Source: Variovorax sp. Root411
GTDB lineage: Bacteria > Pseudomonadota > Gammaproteobacteria > Burkholderiales > Burkholderiaceae_C
Length of the DNA: 64,000 nucleotides
Reading direction: 5' to 3'
Assembly (NCBI RefSeq): GCF_001425205.1
Contig: NZ_LMDW01000016.1
Span: 186,001 to 250,000, forward strand
The notes under the pieces are model-generated. The model searched no databases. It saw only the letters and a program-made list of their open reading frames with translations, and was not told the origin of the DNA. Positions 36,355-45,112 of the stretch are shown here, piece after piece (positions within the stretch are counted from its first letter, which is position 1; each line of letters begins with the position of its first letter). The position numbers were made by a program, and so were the translations under genes.

Positions 36355-37182
36355 ATGACCGCAGTCAAAGACCATCCCGCCATCGCCGGCGGCGTGCGCC
36401 TCGAAGCGCGCGGCCTGCACAAGCGCTACGGCGCGCGCGAAGTGCTGCGCAATACCCGGCTGACCATCGAGCCGGGCCAGTTCATCGCCATCGTCGGGCG
36501 CAGCGGCTGCGGCAAGAGCACGCTGCTGCGGCTCGTCGCGGGGCTCGAGGCGCCAAGTGCCGGTGGCCTCTACACCGACGGCAAGGCCGTGCACGGCCTG
36601 CATGACGACACCCGCATCATGTTCCAGGAGGCGCGCCTGCTGCCATGGCGCCGCGTGCTCGACAACGTGACGCTAGGCCTGCCGAACGATGCGAAGGCGC
36701 GCGGCAAGGAAGTGCTCGCGCAAGTCGGCCTGGCCGACCGCGAGAACGAATGGCCGGCGCGCCTGTCGGGCGGGCAACGGCAGCGCGTGGCCCTGGCGCG
36801 CGCACTGGTGCATCACCCGCGCCTGCTGTTGCTCGACGAGCCGCTCGGCGCGCTGGACGCGCTGACCCGCATCGAGATGCACCGTCTCATCGAGAACCTG
36901 TGGCGGCGCCACCGCTTCACCGCGCTGCTGGTGACGCACGACGTGCAGGAGGCCGTTGCGCTGGCCGATCGCGTGATCCTGATCGAAGACGGCCGCATCG
37001 CCCTCGACGAGAACATCGCACTGGCCCGTCCGCGCTCGCAGGGCGACCCTGCCTTCGCGGCCATCGAGAAACGCATCCTCGACAGGGTGCTGCAAAAGCC
37101 CGGAGCTCCCGAGGAGGCAGAAAGCAGCACCGACGCCAGCTGGCTCGGTACCCCGGCGCATGCCCTGCGCTGGGCCATCTGA
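36355..37182 (+). CDS. ssuB: Aliphatic sulfonate ABC transporter ATP-binding protein
   Basis: A 275-residue ABC ATPase. Walker A is GRSGCGKST (about residues 46-54), the signature is LSGGQRQR and Walker B is [15 protein letters not shown]; the Q-loop is [11 protein letters not shown], the form typical of SsuB. The switch His is in [13 protein letters not shown]. The C-terminal tail is longer than the minimal ATPase and has no recognised domain. The 82-base gap from ssuC contains AAGGAA before the start. Confidence 0.95.
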   Translation: MTAVKDHPAIAGGVRLEARGLHKRYGAREVLRNTRLTIEPGQFIAIVGRSGCGKSTLLRLVAGLEAPSAGGLYTDGKAVHGLHDDTRIMFQEARLLPWRRVLDNVTLGLPNDAKARGKEVLAQVGLADRENEWPARLSGGQRQRVALARALVHHPRLLLLDEPLGALDALTRIEMHRLIENLWRRHRFTALLVTHDVQEAVALADRVILIEDGRIALDENIALARPRSQGDPAFAAIEKRILDRVLQKPGAPEEAESSTDASWLGTPAHALRWAI

Positions 37183-37252
37183 GCCTTCTTTTCCCCGCCT
37201 CCGCCTCACCATCCCAAACCCCGTCTTCATTCAACCCGAAAGAGAAACCATC

Positions 37253-37468
37253 ATGTCCATTCAAGCCATCAACGTGCGCAACCAGTTCAAGGGCAAGGTC
37301 CGCGAAATCATCCGCGGCGACGTCGTCTCCGAGGTCGATGTCGAAACCGCCTGGGGCATCGTGACCTCGGTCATCACCACGCGCTCGGTCGACGAACTGC
37401 AACTGAAGGTCGGCTCCGACGTGGTCGCGCTCGTGAAGTCCACGGAAGTTTCGATCGCGAAACTCTGA
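37253..37468 (+). CDS. ssuF: Molbindin-like TOBE/Mop-domain protein SsuF
   Basis: A 71-residue single Mop/TOBE domain: it starts SIQAINVRNQFKGKVREI, then VVSEVDVETAWGIVTSVIT and VGSDVVALVKSTEVSIAK, the whole molybdate-binding fold. In Pseudomonas a protein of the same size and type, SsuF, is encoded at the end of the ssuEADCB cluster and is reported as needed for sulfonate use. Position here (70 bases after ssuB, same strand) matches. The role is unclear because SsuD has no molybdenum; it may act on a related regulator or flavin system. Confidence 0.88.
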   Translation: MSIQAINVRNQFKGKVREIIRGDVVSEVDVETAWGIVTSVITTRSVDELQLKVGSDVVALVKSTEVSIAKL

Positions 37469-37580
37469 CGCCCACCCGAACGAAGCACCGGAATCGGCCC
37501 GCGCCTGAAGCGCCGGCTGGTGCTTCCGCCGCTCCCGCGGGTGCAGAATTGATTCCCGAATACATCCCGGGAAGAAAAAA

Positions 37581-38492
37581 ATGGCCCATTTCGAAGTGAG
37601 CGACATCGTCCGTGCGCTGCACGGCGTGCGCAATGAATGGCGCGATTCGCAGCGGCGCTCCCGCGAGCCCGTCGCGCGCGAGTTGCCATCGCGCGACGCA
37701 CTCGCGCAGACCGTCGAGTCGCTGAAGGGCGCGCTCTTTCCGATGCGGCTCGGCCCGCCCGACCTGCGCCACGAGAGCGAGGACTTCTACGTCGGCCACA
37801 CGCTCGATTCCGCGCTGCAGGCCTTGCTGGCGCAGGCGCGGCTGGAGTTGAACTTCAACGCACGCCACGCGCCGCGCCCCGCCAGCGAAATCGACGACAC
37901 GGCCACCGACGCCATTCGCAAGTTCGCGAACGCGCTGCCCGACCTGCGCCGCGTGCTCGACAGCGACGTGCTCGCGGCCTATCAGGGCGACCCCGCCGCG
38001 CGCAGCGTGGACGAGGTGCTGCTGTGCTACCCGGGCGTGCTCGCGATGATTCATCACCGCCTTGCGCACGAGCTCTACAAGCTCGGGCTGCCGCTGCTGG
38101 CGCGCATCGTGGCCGAACTGGCGCATGGGCAGACGGGCATCGACATCCACCCGGGCGCACAGATCGACGCAGGTTTCTTCATCGACCATGGCACGGGTGT
38201 CGTGATCGGCGAGACGGCCGTCATCGGCAAGCGCGTGCGGCTGTATCAGGCCGTGACGCTCGGCGCCAAGCGCTTCCCGACCGACACCGAGGGCAACCTG
38301 CAGAAGGGGCTGCCGCGGCATCCGGTGGTGGAGGACGACGTCGTCATCTATGCGGGCGCGACCATCCTCGGGCGCGTCACGCTCGGCAAGGGCGCCGTCA
38401 TCGGCGGCAACGTGTGGATCACCGACAACGTGCCTGCGGGCGCGAACGTCACGCAGGCCAGCCTGCAGAATGCGCCGAAGGGCGGTGCCTGA
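37581..38492 (+). CDS. cysE: Serine O-acetyltransferase (EpsC/CysE type)
   Basis: A 303-residue enzyme that transfers acetyl from acetyl-CoA to L-serine to make O-acetylserine, the carbon acceptor for sulfide. An N-terminal helical domain of about 165 residues is followed by the left-handed beta-helix with hexapeptide repeats: GIDIHPGAQIDAGFFIDHGTG, where the catalytic Asp and His lie, then VVIGETAVIGKRVRLYQAVT and GRVTLGKGAVIGGNVWITD. The length fits the EpsC subfamily rather than E. coli CysE. It follows ssuF by 112 bases, and so completes the sulfur supply line. Confidence 0.93.
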   Translation: MAHFEVSDIVRALHGVRNEWRDSQRRSREPVARELPSRDALAQTVESLKGALFPMRLGPPDLRHESEDFYVGHTLDSALQALLAQARLELNFNARHAPRPASEIDDTATDAIRKFANALPDLRRVLDSDVLAAYQGDPAARSVDEVLLCYPGVLAMIHHRLAHELYKLGLPLLARIVAELAHGQTGIDIHPGAQIDAGFFIDHGTGVVIGETAVIGKRVRLYQAVTLGAKRFPTDTEGNLQKGLPRHPVVEDDVVIYAGATILGRVTLGKGAVIGGNVWITDNVPAGANVTQASLQNAPKGGA

Positions 38493-38546
38493 AGGCGTTC
38501 GTCCAAGACTTTGCGACGGCCGGCAGGACAGCGGCGCCCGCGTCGA

Positions 38547-39542
38547 TCAGGGCTTCGGCCCGAGGTGCTGCCTGAAGAAGGCCAGCACCTCGGCGTTGAA
38601 GGCCGCATGAAAGGCCACGCGGTCGAAGCCGGGCCCGTCGCGGCAGATCTCGGGCATCGCTTCGAGCAGTGCGGGCGTGCAGGGCGCGAGAAAAGCGAAG
38701 TGCGCGGCCTTTTCCACCACCCGCCAGTCCGGCGCCACGGGCAGATTGCGGCGAACTGCCGCCACGCTTTCGGGCGTGACGCCATCGCCGCCGTAGGTGG
38801 ACGCCCAGAGCTGGATCGGAATCGTCACGTTCTTCAGGCCGTTGGCATCGAAGACCATGCTCAGCGGATCGGCGATCACGGCTGCCTTGATGCGGGTGTC
38901 GTGAACCAGCGGCGAGGCGAGCAGTTCCTGGAATCTCTGGCGCATCAGCGCGCATGCCGGGCTTTCCGGTGCCGTCGTGCAGGGGGACGAAGGCAAGGGT
39001 GGCAGCCGCTCGAAATCCGGGCGCGCGCCAGCGAGCACAAGGCCGGTGTAGCCGCCCCTCGAAAAGCCGTAGAAGCCGATCCGGTCTGCCGCGAGCCTGT
39101 CGTGTGCGGGCCATTGCTGGAGCATGTGGTCGATCAGCCGCTTGATGTCGGTCGTCCGCGTGGCGAGCGCGGAGATCTTGTCGCCGGGGCGGCCGCGAAC
39201 CTGGGCGTTGTCGTCCGAATGGCTGATGGCCGCGACCACGAAGCCTGCGTCGGCCAGTGCTTGCGCCGTGTCGTGATGGCCGAGGTAGGAGCCTCCGTAT
39301 CCGTGCGACAAGACGATCAATGGCAGCCGGGAGCCTGCGACGGGGCAATCCCGCACACCCTGGATCGCGTACGGGCCGACCTTGATCTCGCCCGCCACCG
39401 CGGCGCATGGCGTCCACACGCCGCCGCGCAACGCCGGGCCTTCCTGGTCGGCAGGTATCTCGATGGTGCTGAAGCCCGCGGCCTGGGCGAGCGTCGCCGA
39501 GACGCAGAAGACGGCGAGGAAGAGGAAGCGAAGAAGGGGCAT
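38547..39542 (-). CDS. Exported alpha/beta hydrolase, dienelactone-hydrolase-like
   Basis: A 331-residue hydrolase. Residues 1-24 are a signal peptide (FLFLAVFCVSATLAQAAG). The oxyanion stretch LPLIVLSHGYGGSYLGH and the nucleophile elbow GFSRGGYTG (Ser) are present; the acid and His lie in the later part (VEKAAHFAFLAPC). Four or more cysteines in the mature part could form disulfides in the periplasm. The ATG at 39542 is used because it starts the signal peptide; an ATG at 39560 adds six extra residues. It follows the AraC regulator by 30 bases and is probably co-transcribed. Substrate unknown. Confidence 0.82.
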   Translation of the reverse strand: MPLLRFLFLAVFCVSATLAQAAGFSTIEIPADQEGPALRGGVWTPCAAVAGEIKVGPYAIQGVRDCPVAGSRLPLIVLSHGYGGSYLGHHDTAQALADAGFVVAAISHSDDNAQVRGRPGDKISALATRTTDIKRLIDHMLQQWPAHDRLAADRIGFYGFSRGGYTGLVLAGARPDFERLPPLPSSPCTTAPESPACALMRQRFQELLASPLVHDTRIKAAVIADPLSMVFDANGLKNVTIPIQLWASTYGGDGVTPESVAAVRRNLPVAPDWRVVEKAAHFAFLAPCTPALLEAMPEICRDGPGFDRVAFHAAFNAEVLAFFRQHLGPKP

Positions 39543-39572
39543 GGTGAGTGGGTCCTGCATGAAGATCGGATG

Positions 39573-40427
39573 TCAGCCTGCCTTGCGGATCGGAATCAGC
39601 AGGTCGGTGCGCAGTGCGGCCGGGGCGACCTGGCGCGGCGAGTTCAGATAGTGCTCCAGCGTGGGGCGGTCGTCCGGCTCGTACCCGCTGCCGGGCAGCC
39701 ATTGCGCGTAGAGCGCGTGCACGGCGGCATTGATACGGGTGTAGGGCCCCGCGAGGCCATGCACGGCGTAGAGGCCGCCAGGAATGTCGAGCAACTCGAT
39801 CTCCGTTTCGTCGACCAGCCAGGGGTCAGGCGATGCCGCCGCGGCGTAGTACCTGAAGTCGGACGGTGCATCCGGGGCGCCGCAGGAAATGCCAAGCCAG
39901 TCCGATACGGCCCGGCCGGCGGCATGCGCGCGCAGCCGCCGGTGGGTATGGGGAATGGTGGAGAACGGCCCGCGATGGCGCAGCGCATGCACTGGCTGCG
40001 CGCGGCGTTCGACGATGCGCACGGACGGCGAGGTGCCGGTGCCCCTGTCCTGGAGAGCTGGAGCCGCATCGAGGATCGCCTCGCGCATCTGCCGCTGGAA
40101 CTCGCGCGGAGCTTGCCCGGCAAACTGGCCAAAGGCGCGCGTGAAAGCCTGCGGGCTCTCGTAGCCCACCGCCAGCGCCACCTGCGTGATGCTCTCGTCG
40201 CTGCGCGTCAGCAAGTGCGTGGCGAGCGCCAGCCGCACGCGCCGCACCGTGGCGGCCACCGTTTCGCCTGCGATGCCGTGGTAGACGCGGTGGAAATGAA
40301 AGGGCGAGAAATTCGCGAGGCGCGCCAGGTCTTCGAGACGGTGCTCGGCCATCGGGTCGGCCACGATGGCCGCGACGACACGCGAGACACGTTCCCGGTA
40401 GTTCTGTTCGACTGGGCGCAGGGGCAT
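39573..40427 (-). CDS. AraC family regulator with GyrI-like ligand domain
   Basis: A 284-residue regulator. The N-terminal AraC DNA-binding domain (about residues 8-115) has two helix-turn-helix units, RLEDLARLANFSPFHFHRVY and ITQVALAVGYESPQAFTRAF. The C-terminal half (about 130-284) is a GyrI-like effector-binding domain beginning VRIVERRAQPVHALRHRGPF, which binds small hydrophobic or drug-like ligands in related proteins. It should control the hydrolase next to it or the divergent flavoenzyme gene. The target site is not visible. Confidence 0.88.
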   Translation of the reverse strand: MPLRPVEQNYRERVSRVVAAIVADPMAEHRLEDLARLANFSPFHFHRVYHGIAGETVAATVRRVRLALATHLLTRSDESITQVALAVGYESPQAFTRAFGQFAGQAPREFQRQMREAILDAAPALQDRGTGTSPSVRIVERRAQPVHALRHRGPFSTIPHTHRRLRAHAAGRAVSDWLGISCGAPDAPSDFRYYAAAASPDPWLVDETEIELLDIPGGLYAVHGLAGPYTRINAAVHALYAQWLPGSGYEPDDRPTLEHYLNSPRQVAPAALRTDLLIPIRKAG

Positions 40428-40534
40428 GCCCGGAGTGTGCCGCTCTTGGGCGCGCGCCGCTTAGCCGACTTTGCTTTCTTCGGGTGGCCGGCGCGCTATG
40501 CTTATCCGTCGTTAACAATGTCGCCCGCCCTCGC

Positions 40535-41896
40535 ATGTCCTTGCCCGAAGCTACTTTTTCTTCCGCGCCCGGAACCCCCGACGAATCCTGCGACGTGATG
40601 GTCGTCGGCGGCGGTCCCGCCGGTTCGACCGTCGCGGCGCTGCTGGCCCAACAGGGCCGCAAGGTGGTGCTGCTCGAGAAGGCGCACCATCCGCGCTTTC
40701 ACATCGGCGAATCACTGCTGCCCGCGAACGTCGAACTGTTCGACAAGCTCGGCGTGCGCGATCAGGTCGAGAAGATCGGCATGCCCAAGTTCGGGATCGA
40801 ATTCGTCTCGCCCGAGCACGAGCATCGCAGCTACGTGGACTTTGCCGAGGGCCTGGACAAGGCGCTCGACTCCGCCTGGCAGGTGCGCCGTTCCGAACTC
40901 GACGAACTGCTGTTCCGCAACGCAGCCACGCGCGGCGCGCAGACAATCGAAGGCTGCAAGGTGCGCGACGTGGCCTTCGACGCCGATGGCGCCACGGTGC
41001 AAGCCGAGATGGACGACGGCGCGCGCCGCAACTGGCGCGCCCGCTTCGTGGTCGATGCCACCGGCCGCGACACGCTGCTGGCCAACAAATTCCGCTGCAA
41101 GCAAAAGAACCCCGACCACAACAGCACCGCGCTGTTCGGCCACTTCACGAACGCCGAGCGGCTCGAGGGCAAGAAGGAAGGCAACATCAGCATCTGCTGG
41201 TTTCCGCACGGCTGGTTCTGGTTCATTCCGCTGGCCGACGGTACCACCAGCGTGGGCGCGGTCTGCTGGCCGTACTACCTGAAGACGCGCGACAAGCCGC
41301 TGAAGGAGTTCTTCTACGACACCATCGCGACCTGCCCGGTGCTGGTGGAGCGGCTGAAAAATGCCACGCTGGTCGACGATGCGGTGCACGCCACCGGCAA
41401 CTTCTCGTACGCGAGCACGCACGCCACGGGCGACCGCTACCTGATGCTGGGCGACGCCTTCACCTTCATCGACCCGATGTTCTCCTCGGGCGTGTATCTC
41501 GCGATGCACAGCGCCTTCGACGGCGCCGAACTGGTGGCGACCGCGCTCGACCAGCCGGGCGAACTGGCGGTGGCGCGCAAGGGTTTCGAGACCATGATGC
41601 GCAAGGGTCCGCGCGAGTACTCGTGGTTCATCTACCGCGTGACCAACCCGACCATCCGCGACATGTTCATGCATCCGGGCAACCCCTTCCGCGTGAAGGA
41701 GGGGCTGATGTCGCTGCTGGCCGGAGACATCTATCGCGGCACGCCCATGCGGGGTCCGCTGGGCATGTTCAAGGTTCTGTACTACTTCATCTCGGTCACG
41801 CACATGCGGCGGACCTGGGAGGGCTGGAAGCGGCATCGCTTCAACATCCGGGACATGGGGGTGTTGAAGGGGGAGACGATTCTCAAGTCGGATTGA
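40535..41896 (+). CDS. Flavin-dependent halogenase-like monooxygenase
   Basis: A 453-residue FAD enzyme with GGGPAGSTVAALLA (about residues 25-38) and both marks of flavin-dependent halogenases: the WxWxIP motif at residues 227-232 (WFWFIP) and a lysine at position 85 (GMPKFG) where the catalytic lysine of these enzymes lies. HIGESLLP is also shared. WxWxIP separates halogenases from ordinary hydroxylases, but similar motifs occur in non-halogenating relatives, so activity needs testing. The ATG at 40535 gives a compact N-terminus. It is divergent from the AraC gene and otherwise alone; no carrier-protein or polyketide genes adjoin it. Confidence 0.72.
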   Translation: MSLPEATFSSAPGTPDESCDVMVVGGGPAGSTVAALLAQQGRKVVLLEKAHHPRFHIGESLLPANVELFDKLGVRDQVEKIGMPKFGIEFVSPEHEHRSYVDFAEGLDKALDSAWQVRRSELDELLFRNAATRGAQTIEGCKVRDVAFDADGATVQAEMDDGARRNWRARFVVDATGRDTLLANKFRCKQKNPDHNSTALFGHFTNAERLEGKKEGNISICWFPHGWFWFIPLADGTTSVGAVCWPYYLKTRDKPLKEFFYDTIATCPVLVERLKNATLVDDAVHATGNFSYASTHATGDRYLMLGDAFTFIDPMFSSGVYLAMHSAFDGAELVATALDQPGELAVARKGFETMMRKGPREYSWFIYRVTNPTIRDMFMHPGNPFRVKEGLMSLLAGDIYRGTPMRGPLGMFKVLYYFISVTHMRRTWEGWKRHRFNIRDMGVLKGETILKSD

Positions 41897-41908
41897 CCTT
41901 GCGCCGAT

Positions 41909-43234
41909 TCAGCCGGCCGTCGCTTCATCGGTGAACCGGGCGTTCTTTCGGGCGAGGGCGCGGAACGGCGGCGTGATGCGCGCGTCTGCCGCGACGGTTT
42001 GCCAGAACACGATGGCCAGTTGTCGCGCTTGCGGCCATTCCTCCAATGTCTCCACGGTCGGCGCCAGGCCGCTGGTTGCCAGGTCGCGCGGCGGCAACTC
42101 GCCGTTGATGGGGGCGTAGAGCGTGGGCAGCACGTCGTACGCAGGAGCCAGGCGCCAGTTGCCGTCTTCGATGAGCAGCGAAATGTTGCCGTAATGCCGG
42201 TCGGTGTTGCCGATGAGCCGGCCGAAGGCCTCGAGGAAGCGCAGCCGCTGGGCATCGTTTGCGCGTAGCAGCCCGCGCGATGCCATGCGGTTGGCGGTGG
42301 CTGCCCAGTTATCGATCTTGCCGATGTGCTGCGCGTCATAGGCCATCAGCGACACCATGCCGATGCGGCCGTCGGCGGTGCGATCGAAGCGCTCGACCTC
42401 CAGAAAGACGCGACCTGCTTCGATGAACAGGCGGGTGATGGCCGCTGCAACGCCAGCCTCCTGCAGTGTGCGCAGCGCCAGATGCTCGCACACGAGCAAA
42501 TCGCGCAAGCGCCTGTCCGCGGGCGAGGCGCCGGATGGCGAGAACTTGACGATCACTTGTCGCCCTTCGCGCACCGTGCAGAACTTCGGCTGCTCGCCAC
42601 CGGCCGACGAACCCGGCAAGGTGCCTTGCATGGCGCTTTCCGCCATCGCGGGATAGTTGCCGGTGCTCACCTGCGGAACTGGTTGCGCGGTGATCGACTG
42701 GAAGCGACGGAACGACTCTGCGCCGACGATCAGGTTGCCGGGCAGATCTTCGCCGCAGAGTGCCAACGCTTGAAGAACATCGTCGTCGGTCCAGTGTTCC
42801 GGGTTGGCTGGCAGGCCGAGTTGGGGGTGGCCGTGGGCAAAGGCGCGGCCGATGAATCCCTGTGGCCGCATGTCGGAAAGAAACCAGGGCAGCCCATCGT
42901 GCAGGGCGCTGCGGCCTTCCAGTTCGTCCATCCAGCAGCGACCTCCCTGCAGCGGCACGACGCGGCCGAACGGTGTGGCATTGCCGTTTGCATCGACCTT
43001 GACGACGGGCACTTCGGTGCCGACCCGCTCCACGTGGCGTGGTCCCACATACATCTGTGAGCGCGCTGCGCCGACCTTGAGGATGTCCGCGCCGCGCAGC
43101 AGCGGTGCCAGCGTGCGGGAGACAGTGGGCTGACTGACGCCGAGCCGTGCCTGGAGCTCGGCGCTCGTGACGGTGCCTTGCGATCGGATGAGCGCGAGGG
43201 CAGTTTCGGCCAAGGCGGCGGAAGAGGCAGGCAT
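41909..43234 (-). CDS. yjjJ: HipA-like kinase-family protein YjjJ
   Basis: A 441-residue protein of the HipA family, YjjJ branch. Residues 1-60 form an added helix-turn-helix domain (SAELQARLGVSQPTVSRTL), which ordinary HipA lacks; a HipA N-terminal region follows and then the kinase core. PKFCTVREGRQVIVKFSP holds the likely ATP-binding lysine and GRLIGNTDRHYGNISLL the catalytic Asp/Asn pair. No separate HipB antitoxin gene is seen upstream; the built-in DNA-binding domain may act as its own antitoxin-like regulator. Toxicity is inferred from the family name only. Confidence 0.85.
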   Translation of the reverse strand: MPASSAALAETALALIRSQGTVTSAELQARLGVSQPTVSRTLAPLLRGADILKVGAARSQMYVGPRHVERVGTEVPVVKVDANGNATPFGRVVPLQGGRCWMDELEGRSALHDGLPWFLSDMRPQGFIGRAFAHGHPQLGLPANPEHWTDDDVLQALALCGEDLPGNLIVGAESFRRFQSITAQPVPQVSTGNYPAMAESAMQGTLPGSSAGGEQPKFCTVREGRQVIVKFSPSGASPADRRLRDLLVCEHLALRTLQEAGVAAAITRLFIEAGRVFLEVERFDRTADGRIGMVSLMAYDAQHIGKIDNWAATANRMASRGLLRANDAQRLRFLEAFGRLIGNTDRHYGNISLLIEDGNWRLAPAYDVLPTLYAPINGELPPRDLATSGLAPTVETLEEWPQARQLAIVFWQTVAADARITPPFRALARKNARFTDEATAG

Positions 43235-43314
43235 TGAATATCAATGTGAATAGATAATTATTCTATTTCTCAATGGGAGATTCAGAAAATTGAATGATTG
43301 TTTGAATAGATAAT
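43233..43314 (-). promoter_or_regulatory. AT-rich promoter with palindromes and direct repeats before yjjJ
   Basis: ATTGAATATCAAT (43233-43245) is a perfect 5-base inverted repeat that overlaps the yjjJ start codon. AATAGATAATTATTCTATT (43249-43267) is a second palindrome with 6-base arms. TGAATAGATAAT occurs twice, at 43247-43258 and 43303-43314. This packing of repeats in an AT-rich 95-base gap is what a self-repressed HTH protein would use. The regulator is inferred to be YjjJ itself. Confidence 0.5.
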
Positions 43315-43329
43315 GGAACCGATCTGTGA

Positions 43330-43986
43330 TCATTCGCGGATCAGTTGAACGGCAAGCTGCACGCCCGGAGCGGGGCTGCTGAGGATGTCGACATCGAGAT
43401 CTGCAAGCGCGCTTGTCACGGGGGCCATCGAGGCTTGTGCAAGCACGACGACGTCGGCCTTGCTTGCCGCGGCGCGGATCGAACGGGCCAGGGCCTCGAC
43501 ATAGCGCACGCTGTCGCCGGCTTCGAAGTGAGACCAGGCTTGCTCGACGAACAGCGTGTCCGGCTGCACGACAATGCCAGCGTTCTGCGCAGCGGAAAGA
43601 ATCAGGGCCGTTGTCGGCGCAAGCGTGCTTTCGAGCGCCGCCACGATCAGCACGCGCGGCCCGGTGCGCACTGCGCGGTCGGCCATGGCGCGATCGATGC
43701 GCATGGCCTTGAACGAGCCGCCCGGAGCGGTTCGTTCCGCGATGGCGCCAATGGTCGAACAGGTGCAGACGACGACCGCAGCACCGCCGGATGCGGCCTC
43801 GCGCATGGCGTCGTGAACGCGTGTCACGAGCCCCGAGTCATCGATGCCCACCACGCGCGCATCGGCCAGCAGGTCCTCCCGCACCGAATGCCGAACGCGC
43901 AGGCCGGGCGCGACCTCGCTCACCAGCCGCTCGAAGGTCGGCACATGCACCTGCGCCGTGTGAAGGAACGCCAGCGCGTCGCGCAC
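43330..43986 (-). CDS. Asp/Glu racemase superfamily protein
   Basis: A 218-residue protein of the aspartate/glutamate racemase superfamily. The first catalytic region VVVCTCSTIG holds the expected cysteine. The second region reads VVLAQASMAP, with serine where racemases have cysteine, so it may be a decarboxylase- or isomerase-like variant rather than a true racemase. The start is set at the GTG at 43986, 4 bases after the ketopantoate reductase stop; no other good start lies near. The two genes are therefore a coupled pair. Substrate unknown. Confidence 0.7.
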   Translation of the reverse strand: MRDALAFLHTAQVHVPTFERLVSEVAPGLRVRHSVREDLLADARVVGIDDSGLVTRVHDAMREAASGGAAVVVCTCSTIGAIAERTAPGGSFKAMRIDRAMADRAVRTGPRVLIVAALESTLAPTTALILSAAQNAGIVVQPDTLFVEQAWSHFEAGDSVRYVEALARSIRAAASKADVVVLAQASMAPVTSALADLDVDILSSPAPGVQLAVQLIRE

Positions 43987-43990
43987 GGCC

Positions 43991-44926
43991 TCAGGCGCTC
44001 GCCGTGCGGGCGCGCTGTGCCTCGTAGGCCTTGAGGTGGACGTACGCGATGCGCAACACCGTCGGCACCGGCGAGTTGCTTGGGGCCGCGCGGCCCAGCA
44101 GGTCGCCGACGATGTGATCGGCCTCGACCGCCGCGCCGCGGACAATGTCCTTGTACATCGACCCCGTCATCGGCGAGCCGGCGGCCGTCATGATGGCCCG
44201 GCCGCGCTGCACGGCGGCGGGGCGGGGCGCAAAGCCGTTGTGCGCGGCGATGGCGCAGCACTCGTCGAAGATCGACAGCGCCACGTCCTGCCCGCCAGCG
44301 GCCACGATGTCGCCGATGGACGCGCGCATCAGGCTCGTGAGGCCCGCCGCCGAAGCAATGAAGACCCACTTTTCCCACATGTCCTGCGAGATGCTGTCGC
44401 TGGCCGTGGCCTCGAATTTCGCGCCCGCGAACTGCGCCGCGATGGCATCGACGCGGGCCGAGCGGCCGCCCGCGCGTTCGCCATAGCTCAGGCCGTGCAT
44501 GTCGTTGAGGTGCAGCACGTGGCCTTCGTCGTCGAGCGTGGCCGAGATCATGCAGAGGCCGCCCAGCACGCGCTCGCTGCCGAAGCGTTCGGCCAGGCGG
44601 TCGATGTGGCTCATGCCGTTGAGCAGCGGAAGGATCACGGTGTCGGGGCCGACCGCCGGCGCGAACGAGTCCATCGTCGAGTCGAGGTCATAGGCCTTGC
44701 TGCCGACCACGACCACGTCGTAGGGGCCGTCGATGCCATCGGCCAGCACATGCCTGGGTGCGGGCAACTGCAGGTCGCCGAAGGGGCTCTGCACCACCAG
44801 CCCGGTCTTCGCGAGCTGTGCCGCGCGGCGCGGGCGCAGCAGGAAGGTGATGTCGCGCCCCGCCTCCAACAGACGGCCGCCGAAATAACCACCGAGTGCA
44901 CCGGCACCCACCACCAGAAATCTCAT
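43991..44926 (-). CDS. 2-dehydropantoate 2-reductase family protein
   Basis: A 311-residue NADPH-dependent reductase of the ketopantoate reductase family. The nucleotide-binding loop GAGALGGYFGGRL is at residues 7-19. VVVGSKAYDLD and ILPLLNGMSHIDRL carry the conserved lysine and Asn-Gly-Met, and SDSISQDMWEKWVFIASAAGL the second catalytic region. The ATG at 44926 has AGGAGC 7 bases upstream. Pantothenate synthesis is one possible role, but several paralogues in such genomes act on other 2-keto acids, and the coupling to a racemase-like gene favours catabolism here. Confidence 0.85.
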   Translation of the reverse strand: MRFLVVGAGALGGYFGGRLLEAGRDITFLLRPRRAAQLAKTGLVVQSPFGDLQLPAPRHVLADGIDGPYDVVVVGSKAYDLDSTMDSFAPAVGPDTVILPLLNGMSHIDRLAERFGSERVLGGLCMISATLDDEGHVLHLNDMHGLSYGERAGGRSARVDAIAAQFAGAKFEATASDSISQDMWEKWVFIASAAGLTSLMRASIGDIVAAGGQDVALSIFDECCAIAAHNGFAPRPAAVQRGRAIMTAAGSPMTGSMYKDIVRGAAVEADHIVGDLLGRAAPSNSPVPTVLRIAYVHLKAYEAQRARTASA

Positions 44927-45112
44927 CGCGTGTTGCTCCTGAATCGTTAGAAGACCGAGCGCGATGATGCCCGGGATCGCGCGATGCCGCTCTTGGCAGT
45001 TTTCCTCCGGCAGCCGCTGTCGGGTCAAGAACTTTTGCGGAAAAGGCCTTTGGGGCTTCGCATAATGGGTTTCGTCGACCCCCGTTCCCCTTCACTTCAA
45101 GGAGTTCCATCC

